From contig JAFKLS010000017.1 in NCBI GenBank assembly GCA_017304675.1, positions 248,001 through 312,000 of the forward strand: DNA of 64,000 nt, given 5' to 3'. This DNA comes from Sphingobacteriia bacterium. Lineage in GTDB: Bacteria > Bacteroidota > Bacteroidia > Chitinophagales > Chitinophagaceae. Both the position numbers and the translations under genes were made by a program. Under the pieces are notes generated by a model. It searched no databases and was not told where the DNA came from. It saw only the letters and a program-made list of their open reading frames with translations. Shown piece after piece: positions 1-8,055 of the stretch (position 1 is its first letter; every line of letters starts with the position of its first letter).

Positions 1-383
1 GTTTAGATATACGTTCTTTCGCTGTTGGAGGCTCAGTAGTAATCTTTCTGCTGGGGCTGGAAATGGTATTGGGTCACGAAATTTTTAAGAGCGATAAAGA
101 TGGCCCGTCCGGAACCGTAGTCCCCATTGCTTTCCCGGTAATTGCCGGCTCGGGAACACTTACTACCGTAATGTCTTTAAAGGCAAATTTTGATGAAGTG
201 ATTATTTTGGCAGGTATACTCATTAACTTAATCGTTATCTACATCGTTTTAAAATCTTTGAAGTGGATAGAACATGCTTTGGGTAAAGCAGGCTTACTTG
301 CCGTGAGGAAATTTTTCGGCGTAATCCTCATTGCCATTGGTGTAAAAATATTCAGCAGCAATATTGCCGCTTTTGGTAAGTAA
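1..383 (+). CDS. MarC-family integral membrane protein (3' part only)
   Basis: The reading frame is open from the left window edge (codons from base 3), so this is the C-terminal part of a longer gene. The visible part reads LDIRSFAVGGSVVIFLLGLE and then an internal Met at 63. It has three hydrophobic segments, a GTVVPIAFPVIAGSGTLTTV stretch and a membrane segment ending KIFSSN. This resembles the second half of the MarC/NAAT family (about 200 aa, six membrane helices), whose transport role is poorly defined. Family assignment rests on the PIAFP..AGPG-like stretch and hydropathy. I cannot see the start or the upstream neighbour. Confidence 0.7.
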   Translation, partial: LDIRSFAVGGSVVIFLLGLEMVLGHEIFKSDKDGPSGTVVPIAFPVIAGSGTLTTVMSLKANFDEVIILAGILINLIVIYIVLKSLKWIEHALGKAGLLAVRKFFGVILIAIGVKIFSSNIAAFGK

Positions 384-423
384 TTGGTTACTCTTTGTTT
401 TGTTGCTTTTTAAAAAAGACAAA

Positions 424-459
424 GCAGGTTACAAGAATGCTGACTATTTTCTAACCTGC
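424..459. other. Inverted repeat after the MarC-like gene
   Basis: GCAGGTTA (424-431) is repeated inverted as TAACCTGC (452-459) with a 20-nt loop, 40 nt after the MarC-like stop. No T-run follows on either strand, so an intrinsic terminator is doubtful. The rest of 384-608 holds nothing else I recognise apart from the hairpin at 551-576. Confidence 0.3.
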
Positions 460-550
460 CGCGGTTGAACGGGAATATTACTTAAACCTGTACAACAGTA
501 ATTCCGCTATTCGGTTTTCTCTGCAAAAAAAAGGATGCATATTTCTTGCC

Positions 551-576
551 CCACTTTTGTATCAACACAAAAGTGG
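551..576 (+). promoter_or_regulatory. Perfect 10-bp inverted repeat upstream of the IMPDH-family gene
   Basis: CCACTTTTGT (551-560) and ACAAAAGTGG (567-576) form a perfect 10-bp dyad with a 6-nt loop, ending 32 nt before the start codon chosen at 609. It could be an operator for a dimeric regulator or a leader RNA hairpin. No T-tract follows, so it is not a terminator. CACTTTTG inside the left arm is one mismatch from the Bacteroidota -7 element TAnnTTTG, so promoter overlap is possible. Confidence 0.5.
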
Positions 577-608
577 AATACATTTACCCTACATATCAAA
601 CTAATTAT

Positions 609-1667
609 ATGAGTAAACTTGCTTTAACGTACGATGATATACAGCTTGTTCCTTCTTTCTCCAAAGTAGTATCAAGAAAAGATATCAATCTTTCAACCCT
701 TGTAACCAAAAATTATGGCTTACAAATACCGCTTGTAGCATCGTGCATGGATACAGTTTGTGAAAGTGAAATGGCCATTGCTATGGCCCAATTGGGCGGT
801 GTGGGCTGCATCCATCGTTTTATGAGTATTGAACAACAGGCTAAACAGGTAGCTGAAGTGGTTAAACAAGTTCCGGTTATTCAGTCTTCCTGGGATTTTA
901 GCAGTGTTTTTTTTACAGCAACATATAAAAAGGTTCCGGTTATGGCAGCAGTAGGGGCCAATGGAGATTTTTTAGAGAGGGCCAGCGAACTGGTAAAAGC
1001 AGGCGCCAACATTATTTTAATCGATGTTGCTCATGGGCATCACGACAATGTAAAAAAAGCAATTGAAATATTGAAAAACGAACTGCCTGCACTGGTTAAC
1101 ATTATAGCAGGCAATATTGCCAGTGCCGCAGCAGCCAAAGATCTGGAAGCATGGGGTGCCGATGGTTTACGTGTGGGTGTTGGAGGAGGTTCTCTTTGTA
1201 CAACAAGGTTAAAAACAGGTTTTGGGGTTCCTAATGTTAGCTGTCTTGAAAACATTATGTCTGTTACCAATATTCCTGTAATGGCCGATGGTGGTATAAG
1301 AACAAGTGGAGATATTGCAAAAGCACTGGCATTGGGCGCATCTTGTGTAATGTTGGGATCATTAATAGCAGGAACCAGGGAAGCACCCGGAAAAATGATT
1401 GAAAAAAGTACCGGCCTCTTTAAGCGCTACAGGGGTGCAGCCAGTTTAGAAACGAAGATGGCACACGGGCAGGAAGAAAGAAACGTAGAAGGAGAAAGTA
1501 CAGTAATACCTTTTAAGGGTGGTGTAAAGTTCGTGGTAGAAGGATTATTAGATGGTGTACGTTCTGCATTGTCTTATGGCGGGGCAGATCATTTAAAAAC
1601 ATTCAGGCCTGAATATGTACAGGTAACCAATGCAGGCCTTGCAGAGGCCAAACCACATTTATTATAA
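609..1667 (+). CDS. IMP dehydrogenase / GMP reductase family protein lacking CBS domains
   Basis: A TIM-barrel purine enzyme of 352 aa. The family either oxidises IMP to XMP or reduces GMP to IMP. Visible features are the N-terminal LTYDDIQLVPSFS, the catalytic loop GGGSLCTTR with Cys197, the phosphate-binding ADGGIRTSGD near residue 220, and the flap-region YRGAASLE. There is no room for the CBS pair that a normal GuaB of about 490 aa carries between barrel strands. The C-terminal VTNAGLAEAKPH resembles IMPDH, while the length and EGESTVIPFKGGV resemble GMP reductase, so the reaction is unresolved. The frame is open 21 codons further (ATG at 546), but that runs through the hairpin and family similarity starts at MSKLALTYDD. 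Confidence 0.8.
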   Translation: MSKLALTYDDIQLVPSFSKVVSRKDINLSTLVTKNYGLQIPLVASCMDTVCESEMAIAMAQLGGVGCIHRFMSIEQQAKQVAEVVKQVPVIQSSWDFSSVFFTATYKKVPVMAAVGANGDFLERASELVKAGANIILIDVAHGHHDNVKKAIEILKNELPALVNIIAGNIASAAAAKDLEAWGADGLRVGVGGGSLCTTRLKTGFGVPNVSCLENIMSVTNIPVMADGGIRTSGDIAKALALGASCVMLGSLIAGTREAPGKMIEKSTGLFKRYRGAASLETKMAHGQEERNVEGESTVIPFKGGVKFVVEGLLDGVRSALSYGGADHLKTFRPEYVQVTNAGLAEAKPHLL

Positions 1668-1691
1668 TAATGCGTATAATAAACAATCTAT

Positions 1692-1725
1692 AAAAAGATC
1701 CGGCAAGTTCTTGCCGGATCTTTTT
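1692..1725. terminator. Bidirectional intrinsic terminator
   Basis: GATCCGGCAA (1697-1706) pairs with TTGCCGGATC (1711-1720) around a GTTC loop, flanked by A5 on the left and T5 on the right. It can end the IMPDH-family transcript on the plus strand and the tRNA-Arg (and possibly pfkB read-through) transcript on the minus strand. Confidence 0.88.
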
Positions 1726-1732
1726 ATGGTAG

Positions 1733-1804
1733 TGGTCTCGCCAGGAATCGAACCTGGATCTGGAGCTTCGGAAACTCTCATACTATCCATTGTACTACGA
1801 GACC
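1733..1804 (-). tRNA. tRNA-Arg (anticodon CCG)
   Basis: The minus strand folds into a 72-nt cloverleaf. The acceptor is GGTCTCG/CGAGACC with discriminator A; the D-arm is GTAC..GTAT; the anticodon arm is AGAGT/GCTCC with loop TTCCGAA; the variable loop is AGAT; and the T-arm is CCAGG-TTCGATT-CCTGG. Anticodon CCG reads the arginine codon CGG. The first anticodon-stem pair is A-C, so that stem is slightly imperfect. CCA is not encoded. The gene lies 33 nt downstream of pfkB in the same direction and is closed by the terminator at 1692-1725, so it may be processed from the end of the carotenoid transcript. Confidence 0.93.
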
Positions 1805-1837
1805 GTGGGCTGCAAAATAAACAAATCGTTGCTGCAA

Positions 1838-2758
1838 TTACAAATACTTCAATAATTCAGTAACATCTTCCTGCTGGCAAAGGGCTGTACCCATATGCAT
1901 GGTAGCAGAACTGCCGCAGGCAACGCCGTATTTCAATACATCTCTTAAACACATTCCCTCCGATAATGCATATACCAACCCCGCCACCATACTGTCGCCT
2001 GCACCCACTGTGCTCATGACTTTTATTTTTGGCGGAGTGATATGATGATATACTTCTTTTGTAGCCAGTATTGCTCCCTCGCTTCCTAACGATACTACTA
2101 AAACTTCACAACCGCCTTTTGCAATAACAGATTGTACGGCCAGTCTAATTTCATTTTTAGTAAGTGTTTCTTTTCCATATAACGAGCCCAGTTCAGCTAC
2201 ATTGGGCTTTATTAAAAACACTCCTTCTTCTATGGCTTTTTGTAAAGCGTTGCCCGAAGTATCAACTATTAATTTTGCATTCTTCTTTTTAACTATCGCA
2301 GCCACTCTGCCAAAAAAATCAGCGGGTACCCCTTGCGGTAAGCTGCCGCTGGCAATCAAAAAATCAAACCCTTCTTTTTCATCCAGTATTTGCAAACAGA
2401 GTTGCCAGTCTCTTTCCGCAACCGGCTGGCTTTCCATTCCAAATCTATATTGCTGTTGCGATGCATTTTCAAAAACAATAATATTGGTTCGTATGTGTGT
2501 ATTTACCGTTATCTCTTCTGCAACCACCTGTTCCTGTTCCAGCAATTTTTTAAAAAAGGGCCCGTTAAACCCGCCTCCAAAATACAAAGCGCAACTTCTT
2601 TTGCCCAAATGCTGCAAAGCCCTGGAAACATTAATTCCACCACCACCCGGTTCATATGTTGGATGAACGCATTTCAGCTTTTTCTCCGGCTCAATTTTTT
2701 CAGTAGTAGTGGTTTTATCTATTGCCGGATTAAGTGTTAATGTGATGATTTTTTCCAT
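1838..2758 (-). CDS. pfkB: PfkB-family sugar kinase, 6-phosphofructokinase II type
   Basis: A ribokinase-fold kinase of about 306 aa that would phosphorylate fructose-6-phosphate (or a related sugar phosphate) with ATP. The N-terminal LTLNPAIDK, the substrate loop EPGGGGINVSRA near residue 41, IASGSLPQG, IVDTSG, LIKPNVAEL and the anion-hole motif TVGAGDSMVAG with catalytic Asp near residue 259 follow E. coli PfkB closely, including EPGGGGINV and STVGAGDSMV. A start four codons earlier (2770) is equally open; MEKIITLTLNPA matches family N-termini better. It is the last gene of the carotenoid operon and overlaps the end of crtY, so it is translationally linked to it. Why a glycolytic kinase sits here is unknown; supplying triose precursors for isoprenoids is a guess. 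Confidence 0.85.
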   Translation of the reverse strand: MEKIITLTLNPAIDKTTTTEKIEPEKKLKCVHPTYEPGGGGINVSRALQHLGKRSCALYFGGGFNGPFFKKLLEQEQVVAEEITVNTHIRTNIIVFENASQQQYRFGMESQPVAERDWQLCLQILDEKEGFDFLIASGSLPQGVPADFFGRVAAIVKKKNAKLIVDTSGNALQKAIEEGVFLIKPNVAELGSLYGKETLTKNEIRLAVQSVIAKGGCEVLVVSLGSEGAILATKEVYHHITPPKIKVMSTVGAGDSMVAGLVYALSEGMCLRDVLKYGVACGSSATMHMGTALCQQEDVTELLKYL

Positions 2759-3897
2759 AAGCTTAACCATATTACCTGCATGGCTGCCGGTAAAAATACT
2801 TTGGTAGGAACAGATTGTAAAATCTTCAGGTCTTTGCGCAAAGAAGTTTCGTTATCTAAAAACTGTAAAATAGCCTGTGGAGAATTGTTTTTGAATAAAG
2901 CGGTGAATACTGCATCTCCGTTCATGTTATTGTTACTCAATACATTTAGTAAAGTTTTATCGTATAATTTGAATTTTTTAGCGGAGAAAGATTGCTGTAA
3001 GCGAAAAGTATGCTGTAACATTTGTTGTACAATCTGTTCCGTTTGTTTTTGAATGAATTGAAAAGTATACCCGCTACTCGCTTTTGTTTGCCCTCCTGCG
3101 GTGCCTATATTAATAATATTGCCTTGTTGCAAGGGGAAGTGCGCATCTGTCATGGGTATTATGCCAAATTCTTCATGCACAATGGTGTATTTGTTTACAG
3201 AAAGCGTATGTTGAATATAGTGTTGCAATGCTTCCGTATAAGCTGCATCCTCTAAAACAGAGGCGGTAAACAAAGTATATTCTACCAATGCACTAGTAGG
3301 GCTTACAGGCAGAACATACATAAAAGCAGTTCCATTTTTTTGATTAACTGAAAAATCCATAAACATAGCCTGCCGGGGATTGAATATGGCCTCCTCGGTT
3401 TGTATAAACCATCCTTTAAAATGCTGCAGTAAATTGTATATGCCTTTTGGCTTGTTGAATAGTATGGAATTAAATACCCATTTTCCTGTATAAGTATGCT
3501 GCTCTGTTATAACAACAGCATTACTGTTATCTGAATAAACAGATTCCACTTTTTCATGCACCCAGTGAACATTGGGAAAACGTTCTGCAAAAGACAATAC
3601 ATACCGGTAAAAATCGATTCCCCTGATCATTTTGTATTGATAAGGTTCTATGGAGAATGTATCAGAGAATGTTGCCGACCTGAAAATTAATTCTTGCCAG
3701 CGATGCAAAACAATGTCTTCAAACAATCCGTTTGTCTTCTCCCAGAAACACCAGGTTTTATCATTCGTATTTTTTTCAACCGCATCAATAACAAGTATGT
3801 GCTTATTCTGTAAAGCAGGCTCTTTCAATATCCTGTATAGTAAGCTCAGTCCTGCGCAGCCTGAACCCGTAATAATATAATCGTACTGTATATTCAA
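2737..3897 (-). CDS. crtY: Lycopene beta-cyclase, CrtY type
   Basis: An FAD/NAD(P)-dependent cyclase that closes beta-ionone rings on lycopene. The dinucleotide fold begins at YDYIITGSGCAGLSLLYRIL. DKTWCFWE follows as the family's conserved (D)TWCFW motif, then FMDFSV, a region ending IPMTDAHFPL, and the GTAGGQTKASSGYTF motif typical of CrtY. I place the start at a TTG (3897), giving MNIQYDYIITGSG. An in-frame ATG at 3966 adds 23 residues with no family counterpart and would overlap crtZ by 47 nt. Acting on the linear desaturated product of CrtI, it gives beta-carotene or the monocyclic gamma-carotene, depending on competition with the hydratase next door. Confidence 0.9.
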   Translation of the reverse strand: MNIQYDYIITGSGCAGLSLLYRILKEPALQNKHILVIDAVEKNTNDKTWCFWEKTNGLFEDIVLHRWQELIFRSATFSDTFSIEPYQYKMIRGIDFYRYVLSFAERFPNVHWVHEKVESVYSDNSNAVVITEQHTYTGKWVFNSILFNKPKGIYNLLQHFKGWFIQTEEAIFNPRQAMFMDFSVNQKNGTAFMYVLPVSPTSALVEYTLFTASVLEDAAYTEALQHYIQHTLSVNKYTIVHEEFGIIPMTDAHFPLQQGNIINIGTAGGQTKASSGYTFQFIQKQTEQIVQQMLQHTFRLQQSFSAKKFKLYDKTLLNVLSNNNMNGDAVFTALFKNNSPQAILQFLDNETSLRKDLKILQSVPTKVFLPAAMQVIWLSLWKKSSH

Positions 3898-3919
3898 AAA
3901 AAAGTATAAAGAGAAAGCG

Positions 3920-4417
3920 TTATTTTGAAGATGGCGAGCTGTATTGTTGTTTCTGAAAAGTTTCATCGCGCCTTATCTTATCCCGGTACTTTTTAGCAAC
4001 AACCAACATACCGAAACTTTCCCCGCTTTCTTTCTCTAAATGTTTATGATGCATTTTATGTGCCCAACGGATGGCTTTTACATAACGGTTATTGCTTCTG
4101 GTAAACCATTTCAATCTTTGGTGAATAATCACTTCATGTATTAAAAAATAAGCTGCCCCATACAAAGCAATACCAAAGCCAACAGCAGCAGCATAATGGT
4201 TTTCGTGCTGAAGGCCTAACATAATGCAAAGCCAACTGGGTATAGCAAAGATCAGGAAAAAGGCATCGTTCTTTTCTATAAAATGCCCCTGCGGCTGGTG
4301 GTGGTCTTTATGCAGGTACCACAAAAAACCATGCATTATATATTTATGCGTAAGCCATGTAATACCCTCCATTAAACAAAAAACAACCGGCGTAATGATT
4401 ATATAAACCAGTATCAT
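3920..4417 (-). CDS. crtZ: Beta-carotene 3-hydroxylase, CrtZ type
   Basis: A di-iron membrane hydroxylase of 165 aa that adds 3-OH groups to beta-ionone rings. All histidine clusters are visible: HKYIMHG (24-30), HKDHH (36-40), HEVIIHQR (94-101) and HKMHHKH (120-126). Four hydrophobic segments surround them. The start overlaps the stop of the CruF-like gene by 4 nt (ATGA), which indicates tight operon coupling. Length and motif spacing are normal for bacterial CrtZ. Confidence 0.95.
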   Translation of the reverse strand: MILVYIIITPVVFCLMEGITWLTHKYIMHGFLWYLHKDHHQPQGHFIEKNDAFFLIFAIPSWLCIMLGLQHENHYAAAVGFGIALYGAAYFLIHEVIIHQRLKWFTRSNNRYVKAIRWAHKMHHKHLEKESGESFGMLVVAKKYRDKIRRDETFQKQQYSSPSSK

Positions 4418-5094
4418 AAATAAATTCTTAGTGCAAGAAAAAACAATAGCTGAATAATTAACAAATGTATTGCAAAATAGTTGCGGGCTATAGTATTAAA
4501 CCGTTTAAAAACATATGCCAGCAAAGCGCTTATTAAAAACCATGAAGCATAATTATAGAGCGGTATTTTATGCTCGTGCCAATACCAAAACCCAAGTTTA
4601 ACAGCTACCGGCTCAATAATGAAATCGAACACAGTTGCCAGCAATGCAACATCTATAACGAAATAAAGCCGTTTGGTTTTAGCAGGAACGGCTACATCTT
4701 TCTGAGAGAGTTTTTTAGCCATCCATACATACAACATGTTCATGGCAACACAGTTGCAATATATTATTATAAACCAGTTAACCCCAATAAGCAACGGCAC
4801 TTGCGCCAGTTTTATACCTAAAACATTTCCATAATTGTAATTGCCAAATAAATAATGAGTGTGCACACCTATTATTTCTGTAACCATCCCTGTGGCAAAT
4901 GCAATTATTAAAAAAAAGATGAAAGAAAAATTTATTTTTTGCTGATTGATGAGCAGTAAAACAAATACAAGGCATAAATTCAATGGCGTAAGCTGGATAA
5001 ACCAATTTTTATAAGAAGAAAAAGCAATACCAATAAAGCCACATAAATGAAAGAGCAATGTGAGTGAAACAGCAATGTATGTTTTAACCTTCAA
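4414..5094 (-). CDS. cruF: Carotenoid biosynthesis membrane protein, CruF/DUF422 family (1',2'-hydratase candidate)
   Basis: A 226-aa protein with about seven hydrophobic segments. The signature block FATGMVTEIIGVHTHYLFGNY, YGNVLGIKLAQVPLLIGVNW and FDFIIEPVAVKLGFWYW is that of the CruF family, which hydrates the psi end of carotenoids at C-1',2'. It sits between crtZ and the CrtD-like gene. In aquatic Bacteroidota the CruF plus CrtD pair builds the 1'-hydroxy-3',4'-didehydro end of saproxanthin and myxol. The exact substrate is inferred from this context, not from the sequence alone. Confidence 0.85.
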   Translation of the reverse strand: MKVKTYIAVSLTLLFHLCGFIGIAFSSYKNWFIQLTPLNLCLVFVLLLINQQKINFSFIFFLIIAFATGMVTEIIGVHTHYLFGNYNYGNVLGIKLAQVPLLIGVNWFIIIYCNCVAMNMLYVWMAKKLSQKDVAVPAKTKRLYFVIDVALLATVFDFIIEPVAVKLGFWYWHEHKIPLYNYASWFLISALLAYVFKRFNTIARNYFAIHLLIIQLLFFLALRIYL

Positions 5095-5096
5095 CG

Positions 5097-6587
5097 CTAT
5101 TGTTTTTTAAAATCTTTCTGAATTAATTCTGTTACAATTTTAGCGCTCTGCATACAGAGAGGTATGCCCCCACCCGGATGCACGCTACCGCCGGCAAAAT
5201 ACAATCCTTTTACAGAATTACTAAAGTTGGCATGCCTTAAAAAGGCCGCCATTCTTGAATTAGAAGAAGTGCCGTACAATGAGCCGGTATAAGAACCCGT
5301 TCGCTCTTCAATTAAAGCAGGGTGCAGCATAGCTTCTGTTTCAATATGCCGGCTGATATTTGTATTCAGCATTCGTTCAATCTTATCAATAATATTTTTT
5401 TTATACTTTATAGCAAGAGAGTTCCAGTCCTGGCCCACATCTGCCGGAGCATTCACCATTACAAACCAATTCTCTTTACCATTAGGGGCCTGTATACCGG
5501 GTTCGCACTTGGAGGTAATATTAATGTATACAGTAGGATCGGCATACATTGTTTTGGTTTGAAAAAGCGAATTGAATTCGGCATCGTAATCGTTGCTGAA
5601 AAAGATATTGTGTAAATCCAGCTGAGGAAAAGTGGTATTCATTCCCCAATAAAAAATAAAGGCACTGCTGCTTCTTTCCTGTTGCAACAGTTTCGCGGCA
5701 GCAGCATCGTTGTTCAGCAGGTTTTTGTAAGTAAAATAAACATCAGAGTTACTGATAATAATATCTGCGTTGTAAACCATATCGTTCACTTTAATACCGG
5801 TAGCTCTTTTCTTCTCGTTAATAATCTGCTGCACATTGGAAGAAAAATAAAATTTTACATTCTTCTTAAGAGCAAGCTTATACAACGCATTTATAATTGA
5901 AACCATACCGCCTTTAGGATAATAAGTTCCCCGTGTTAGTTCAAGGTGTGGAATCATGGTTAGCATAGCAGGTGCTTTGTACGGATTGCTGCCATTATAA
6001 GTTGCATACCTGTTAAACAGTTGAATTGTTTTTGGATTAGTGAACGATGTGCTATTGGCCTGATGCATGGTTTTAAAAATATATTTCCACCGAAAAGAAA
6101 ATATTGCCTTCAGCATATCTTTTTTAAACAACCGGGATAGTTTATGCAGAGAATTACCAAGAAAAAAAGTTCCGATGTTATTGTAAATATGTGCAGCTTC
6201 ATCAAGGTATTTATTCACTGCAGTCTTTTTTTCCCCCAGCTTTTCTTCAAACTCGCTGAGTAACTGCTCCCTGTTGGTATAAGCATTTACAATAGTTCCA
6301 TCTTCATAGAAATATTTAAACGAAACAGGCCTTGCACTATATTGAAAGTATTCCTGTATGGGTTCGTTTGCAAAAAGAAACAATTCCTCTATATACTCTG
6401 GTTGTGTAAATAAACTGGGGCCGGCATCGAACTGAAAATCGTTGATGGAAAAATGCGCCAGCTTTCCGCCAACATAACTGTTTTTTTCAAAAATGCTCAC
6501 GTCATAACCTGTTGAAGCAAGCCTTATAGCTGCCGCAAGGCCAGCAATTCCTGATCCGATGATGATAACTCTCTTAGAATATTCCAT
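5097..6587 (-). CDS. crtD: CrtI/CrtD-family carotenoid desaturase (probable 3',4'-desaturase)
   Basis: An FAD-dependent desaturase of 496 aa. The Rossmann motif VIIIGSGIAGLAAAIRLAS is at the N-terminus, FDAGPSLFT near residue 55, and the C-terminal GLYFAGGSVHPGGGIPL is typical of the CrtI/CrtD superfamily. The SLYGTSSNSRMAAFLRH stretch before it is more like CrtD (hydroxyneurosporene/1-OH-carotenoid desaturase) than phytoene desaturase. A separate crtI lies at 8056-9561, and the cruF-like hydratase is next. Its start shares one base with the idi stop (TAATG). Substrate assignment is inference from motif and neighbours. Confidence 0.82.
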   Translation of the reverse strand: MEYSKRVIIIGSGIAGLAAAIRLASTGYDVSIFEKNSYVGGKLAHFSINDFQFDAGPSLFTQPEYIEELFLFANEPIQEYFQYSARPVSFKYFYEDGTIVNAYTNREQLLSEFEEKLGEKKTAVNKYLDEAAHIYNNIGTFFLGNSLHKLSRLFKKDMLKAIFSFRWKYIFKTMHQANSTSFTNPKTIQLFNRYATYNGSNPYKAPAMLTMIPHLELTRGTYYPKGGMVSIINALYKLALKKNVKFYFSSNVQQIINEKKRATGIKVNDMVYNADIIISNSDVYFTYKNLLNNDAAAAKLLQQERSSSAFIFYWGMNTTFPQLDLHNIFFSNDYDAEFNSLFQTKTMYADPTVYINITSKCEPGIQAPNGKENWFVMVNAPADVGQDWNSLAIKYKKNIIDKIERMLNTNISRHIETEAMLHPALIEERTGSYTGSLYGTSSNSRMAAFLRHANFSNSVKGLYFAGGSVHPGGGIPLCMQSAKIVTELIQKDFKKQ

Positions 6588-7117
6588 TAAAATTTAACCG
6601 GGTGGCTTTTATGATACCACTCTAATACTTTAGGGAAGGCGAGTAAAAACCATGCTGTATAAAAATCCGGATGTTCGTTTAAAAACTGGTCTATAAAATC
6701 CATACTTCTGTATGTGTAGTTAGCCACTTCTTTTAAATTGATATCCGGCCGTTCATCTGAATATCCTACATATACATGGTCAAATTCATATTCAGACAAT
6801 CCATTATCAAATTCAGCTTTATAAATAAAGTCAAAAATCTTTTTCAGAGGAGTAACAATGCCCATCTCCTCTTTTAACCTTCTTTCAGCTCCCCGTAAAG
6901 TTGTTTCGTCTTTCCTGGGATGGCTGCAGCAGGCGTTGGTCCATAAGCCGCCACTGTGATATTTCTTTAAAGCCCTTTGCTGTAAAAGCATTTCTCCCCT
7001 GCTATTAAATATAAAAACACTGAAAGCCCTGTGCAATACAGCTTTTTCGTGGGCTTCCATTTTTTCCATGTACCCAACAACATTATCTTTTTCATCTACC
7101 AAAATAACCTCTTCCAT
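6587..7117 (-). CDS. idi: Isopentenyl-diphosphate delta-isomerase, type I
   Basis: A Nudix-fold isomerase that interconverts IPP and DMAPP, feeding the carotenoid pathway. Visible are HRAFSVFIFNSRGEMLLQQRA, the active-site Cys in TNACCSHP (second C), the Nudix-like LKEEMGI, and a Glu-rich YEFDHVYVG segment. The chosen start MEEVILVDEKDNVVGYMEK matches family N-termini; ATGs at 7123 and 7138 are also open. It lies inside the crt operon between crtB and the CrtD-like gene. Confidence 0.93.
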   Translation of the reverse strand: MEEVILVDEKDNVVGYMEKMEAHEKAVLHRAFSVFIFNSRGEMLLQQRALKKYHSGGLWTNACCSHPRKDETTLRGAERRLKEEMGIVTPLKKIFDFIYKAEFDNGLSEYEFDHVYVGYSDERPDINLKEVANYTYRSMDFIDQFLNEHPDFYTAWFLLAFPKVLEWYHKSHPVKF

Positions 7118-7192
7118 ATTCATAAAATCAAAAAACAAATTACCGCAAAGAATACAAATTGAGGCTTAAAAAAAGATAAAGTTATGCAAACA

Positions 7193-8035
7193 TTAAAGCA
7201 AATTTAACTGATTCTTTAGCCCGGCCTTGGCAAGGATAAAAAATTTGCCATAATCAGGTATTCTTATGCGGTGTTCCAATATCTTTTGCGGCTGGAGTTT
7301 TTTAATCTTATTGAATAATGAAAGATAATACCTGTAAGCAACATACACGCCAAAACGGGCTTGTACAGGCAGGCGTATAATTCCTTTATAGGCTTCATCG
7401 AAATCTTTTTGAATATCTGCCTCTATCAGGTATTTATCTGAACAACTGAAATTCTTAAAATTGCATCCGGGAAAATATATCCTGTTCATTCCCTCGAAAT
7501 CTGCTTTCACATCCCTTAAAAAGTTAACTTTCTGGAAAGCGGCTCCAAGGCTTCTTGCAGAAGGTTTTAATTGTTCATACAGGCTTTTATCACCATTACA
7601 AAAAACATATAAGCACATTAACCCTACCACTTCTGCACTGCCATAAATGTATTGTTGGTATTCTGTTACGGCATATGCTTTCTTTTCCAAATCCATCTCC
7701 ATTGATAATAAAAAGGCTTCAATTAATGAATGGTCGATGCCATACTGGTTAACGGTTTTTTGAAAGCTGTTTAATACCGGATTCAGGCTGATTTTCCTTT
7801 CTATTGCCTCGTATGTTGATTTTTTAAATTCGGCCAGCAAGGAAGTTTTGTCGTACCCATGTAGGGTATCTACAATCTCATCGGCAAACCGAACGAAACC
7901 ATAAATATTATAAATAGGTTGCCGGAGATTTTTGTGCAATAAATTGATTGCAGAAGAAAAACTGGTACTGTATTTCTCAGTCGTATTTCTGCTACAGTCT
8001 TCGCTTATTTCATGAAACAGATCAATAGAGCTCAT
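7193..8035 (-). CDS. crtB: Phytoene synthase
   Basis: A squalene/phytoene synthase of 280 aa that condenses two geranylgeranyl diphosphates to 15-cis-phytoene. The first Asp-rich motif is DEIVD (52-56) after YGFVRFA; the second is RDVKADFEG (174-182) after AFQKVNFL. YGSAEVVGLM (131-140) is the conserved third helix signature. It lies 20 nt downstream of crtI. The GGPP synthase (crtE) that would supply its substrate is not in this window. Confidence 0.95.
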   Translation of the reverse strand: MSSIDLFHEISEDCSRNTTEKYSTSFSSAINLLHKNLRQPIYNIYGFVRFADEIVDTLHGYDKTSLLAEFKKSTYEAIERKISLNPVLNSFQKTVNQYGIDHSLIEAFLLSMEMDLEKKAYAVTEYQQYIYGSAEVVGLMCLYVFCNGDKSLYEQLKPSARSLGAAFQKVNFLRDVKADFEGMNRIYFPGCNFKNFSCSDKYLIEADIQKDFDEAYKGIIRLPVQARFGVYVAYRYYLSLFNKIKKLQPQKILEHRIRIPDYGKFFILAKAGLKNQLNLL

Positions 8036-8055
8036 TGCATATTATTTTAATTAAT

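Noticed and set aside
424..459. Inverted repeat after the MarC-like gene as an intrinsic terminator
   Set aside because: The loop is long and no T-tract follows on either strand; kept only as a low-confidence repeat.
2202..2666. Long plus-strand open frame opposite pfkB
   Set aside because: Antisense shadow of a well-supported kinase gene; low-complexity composition with no recognisable motif.
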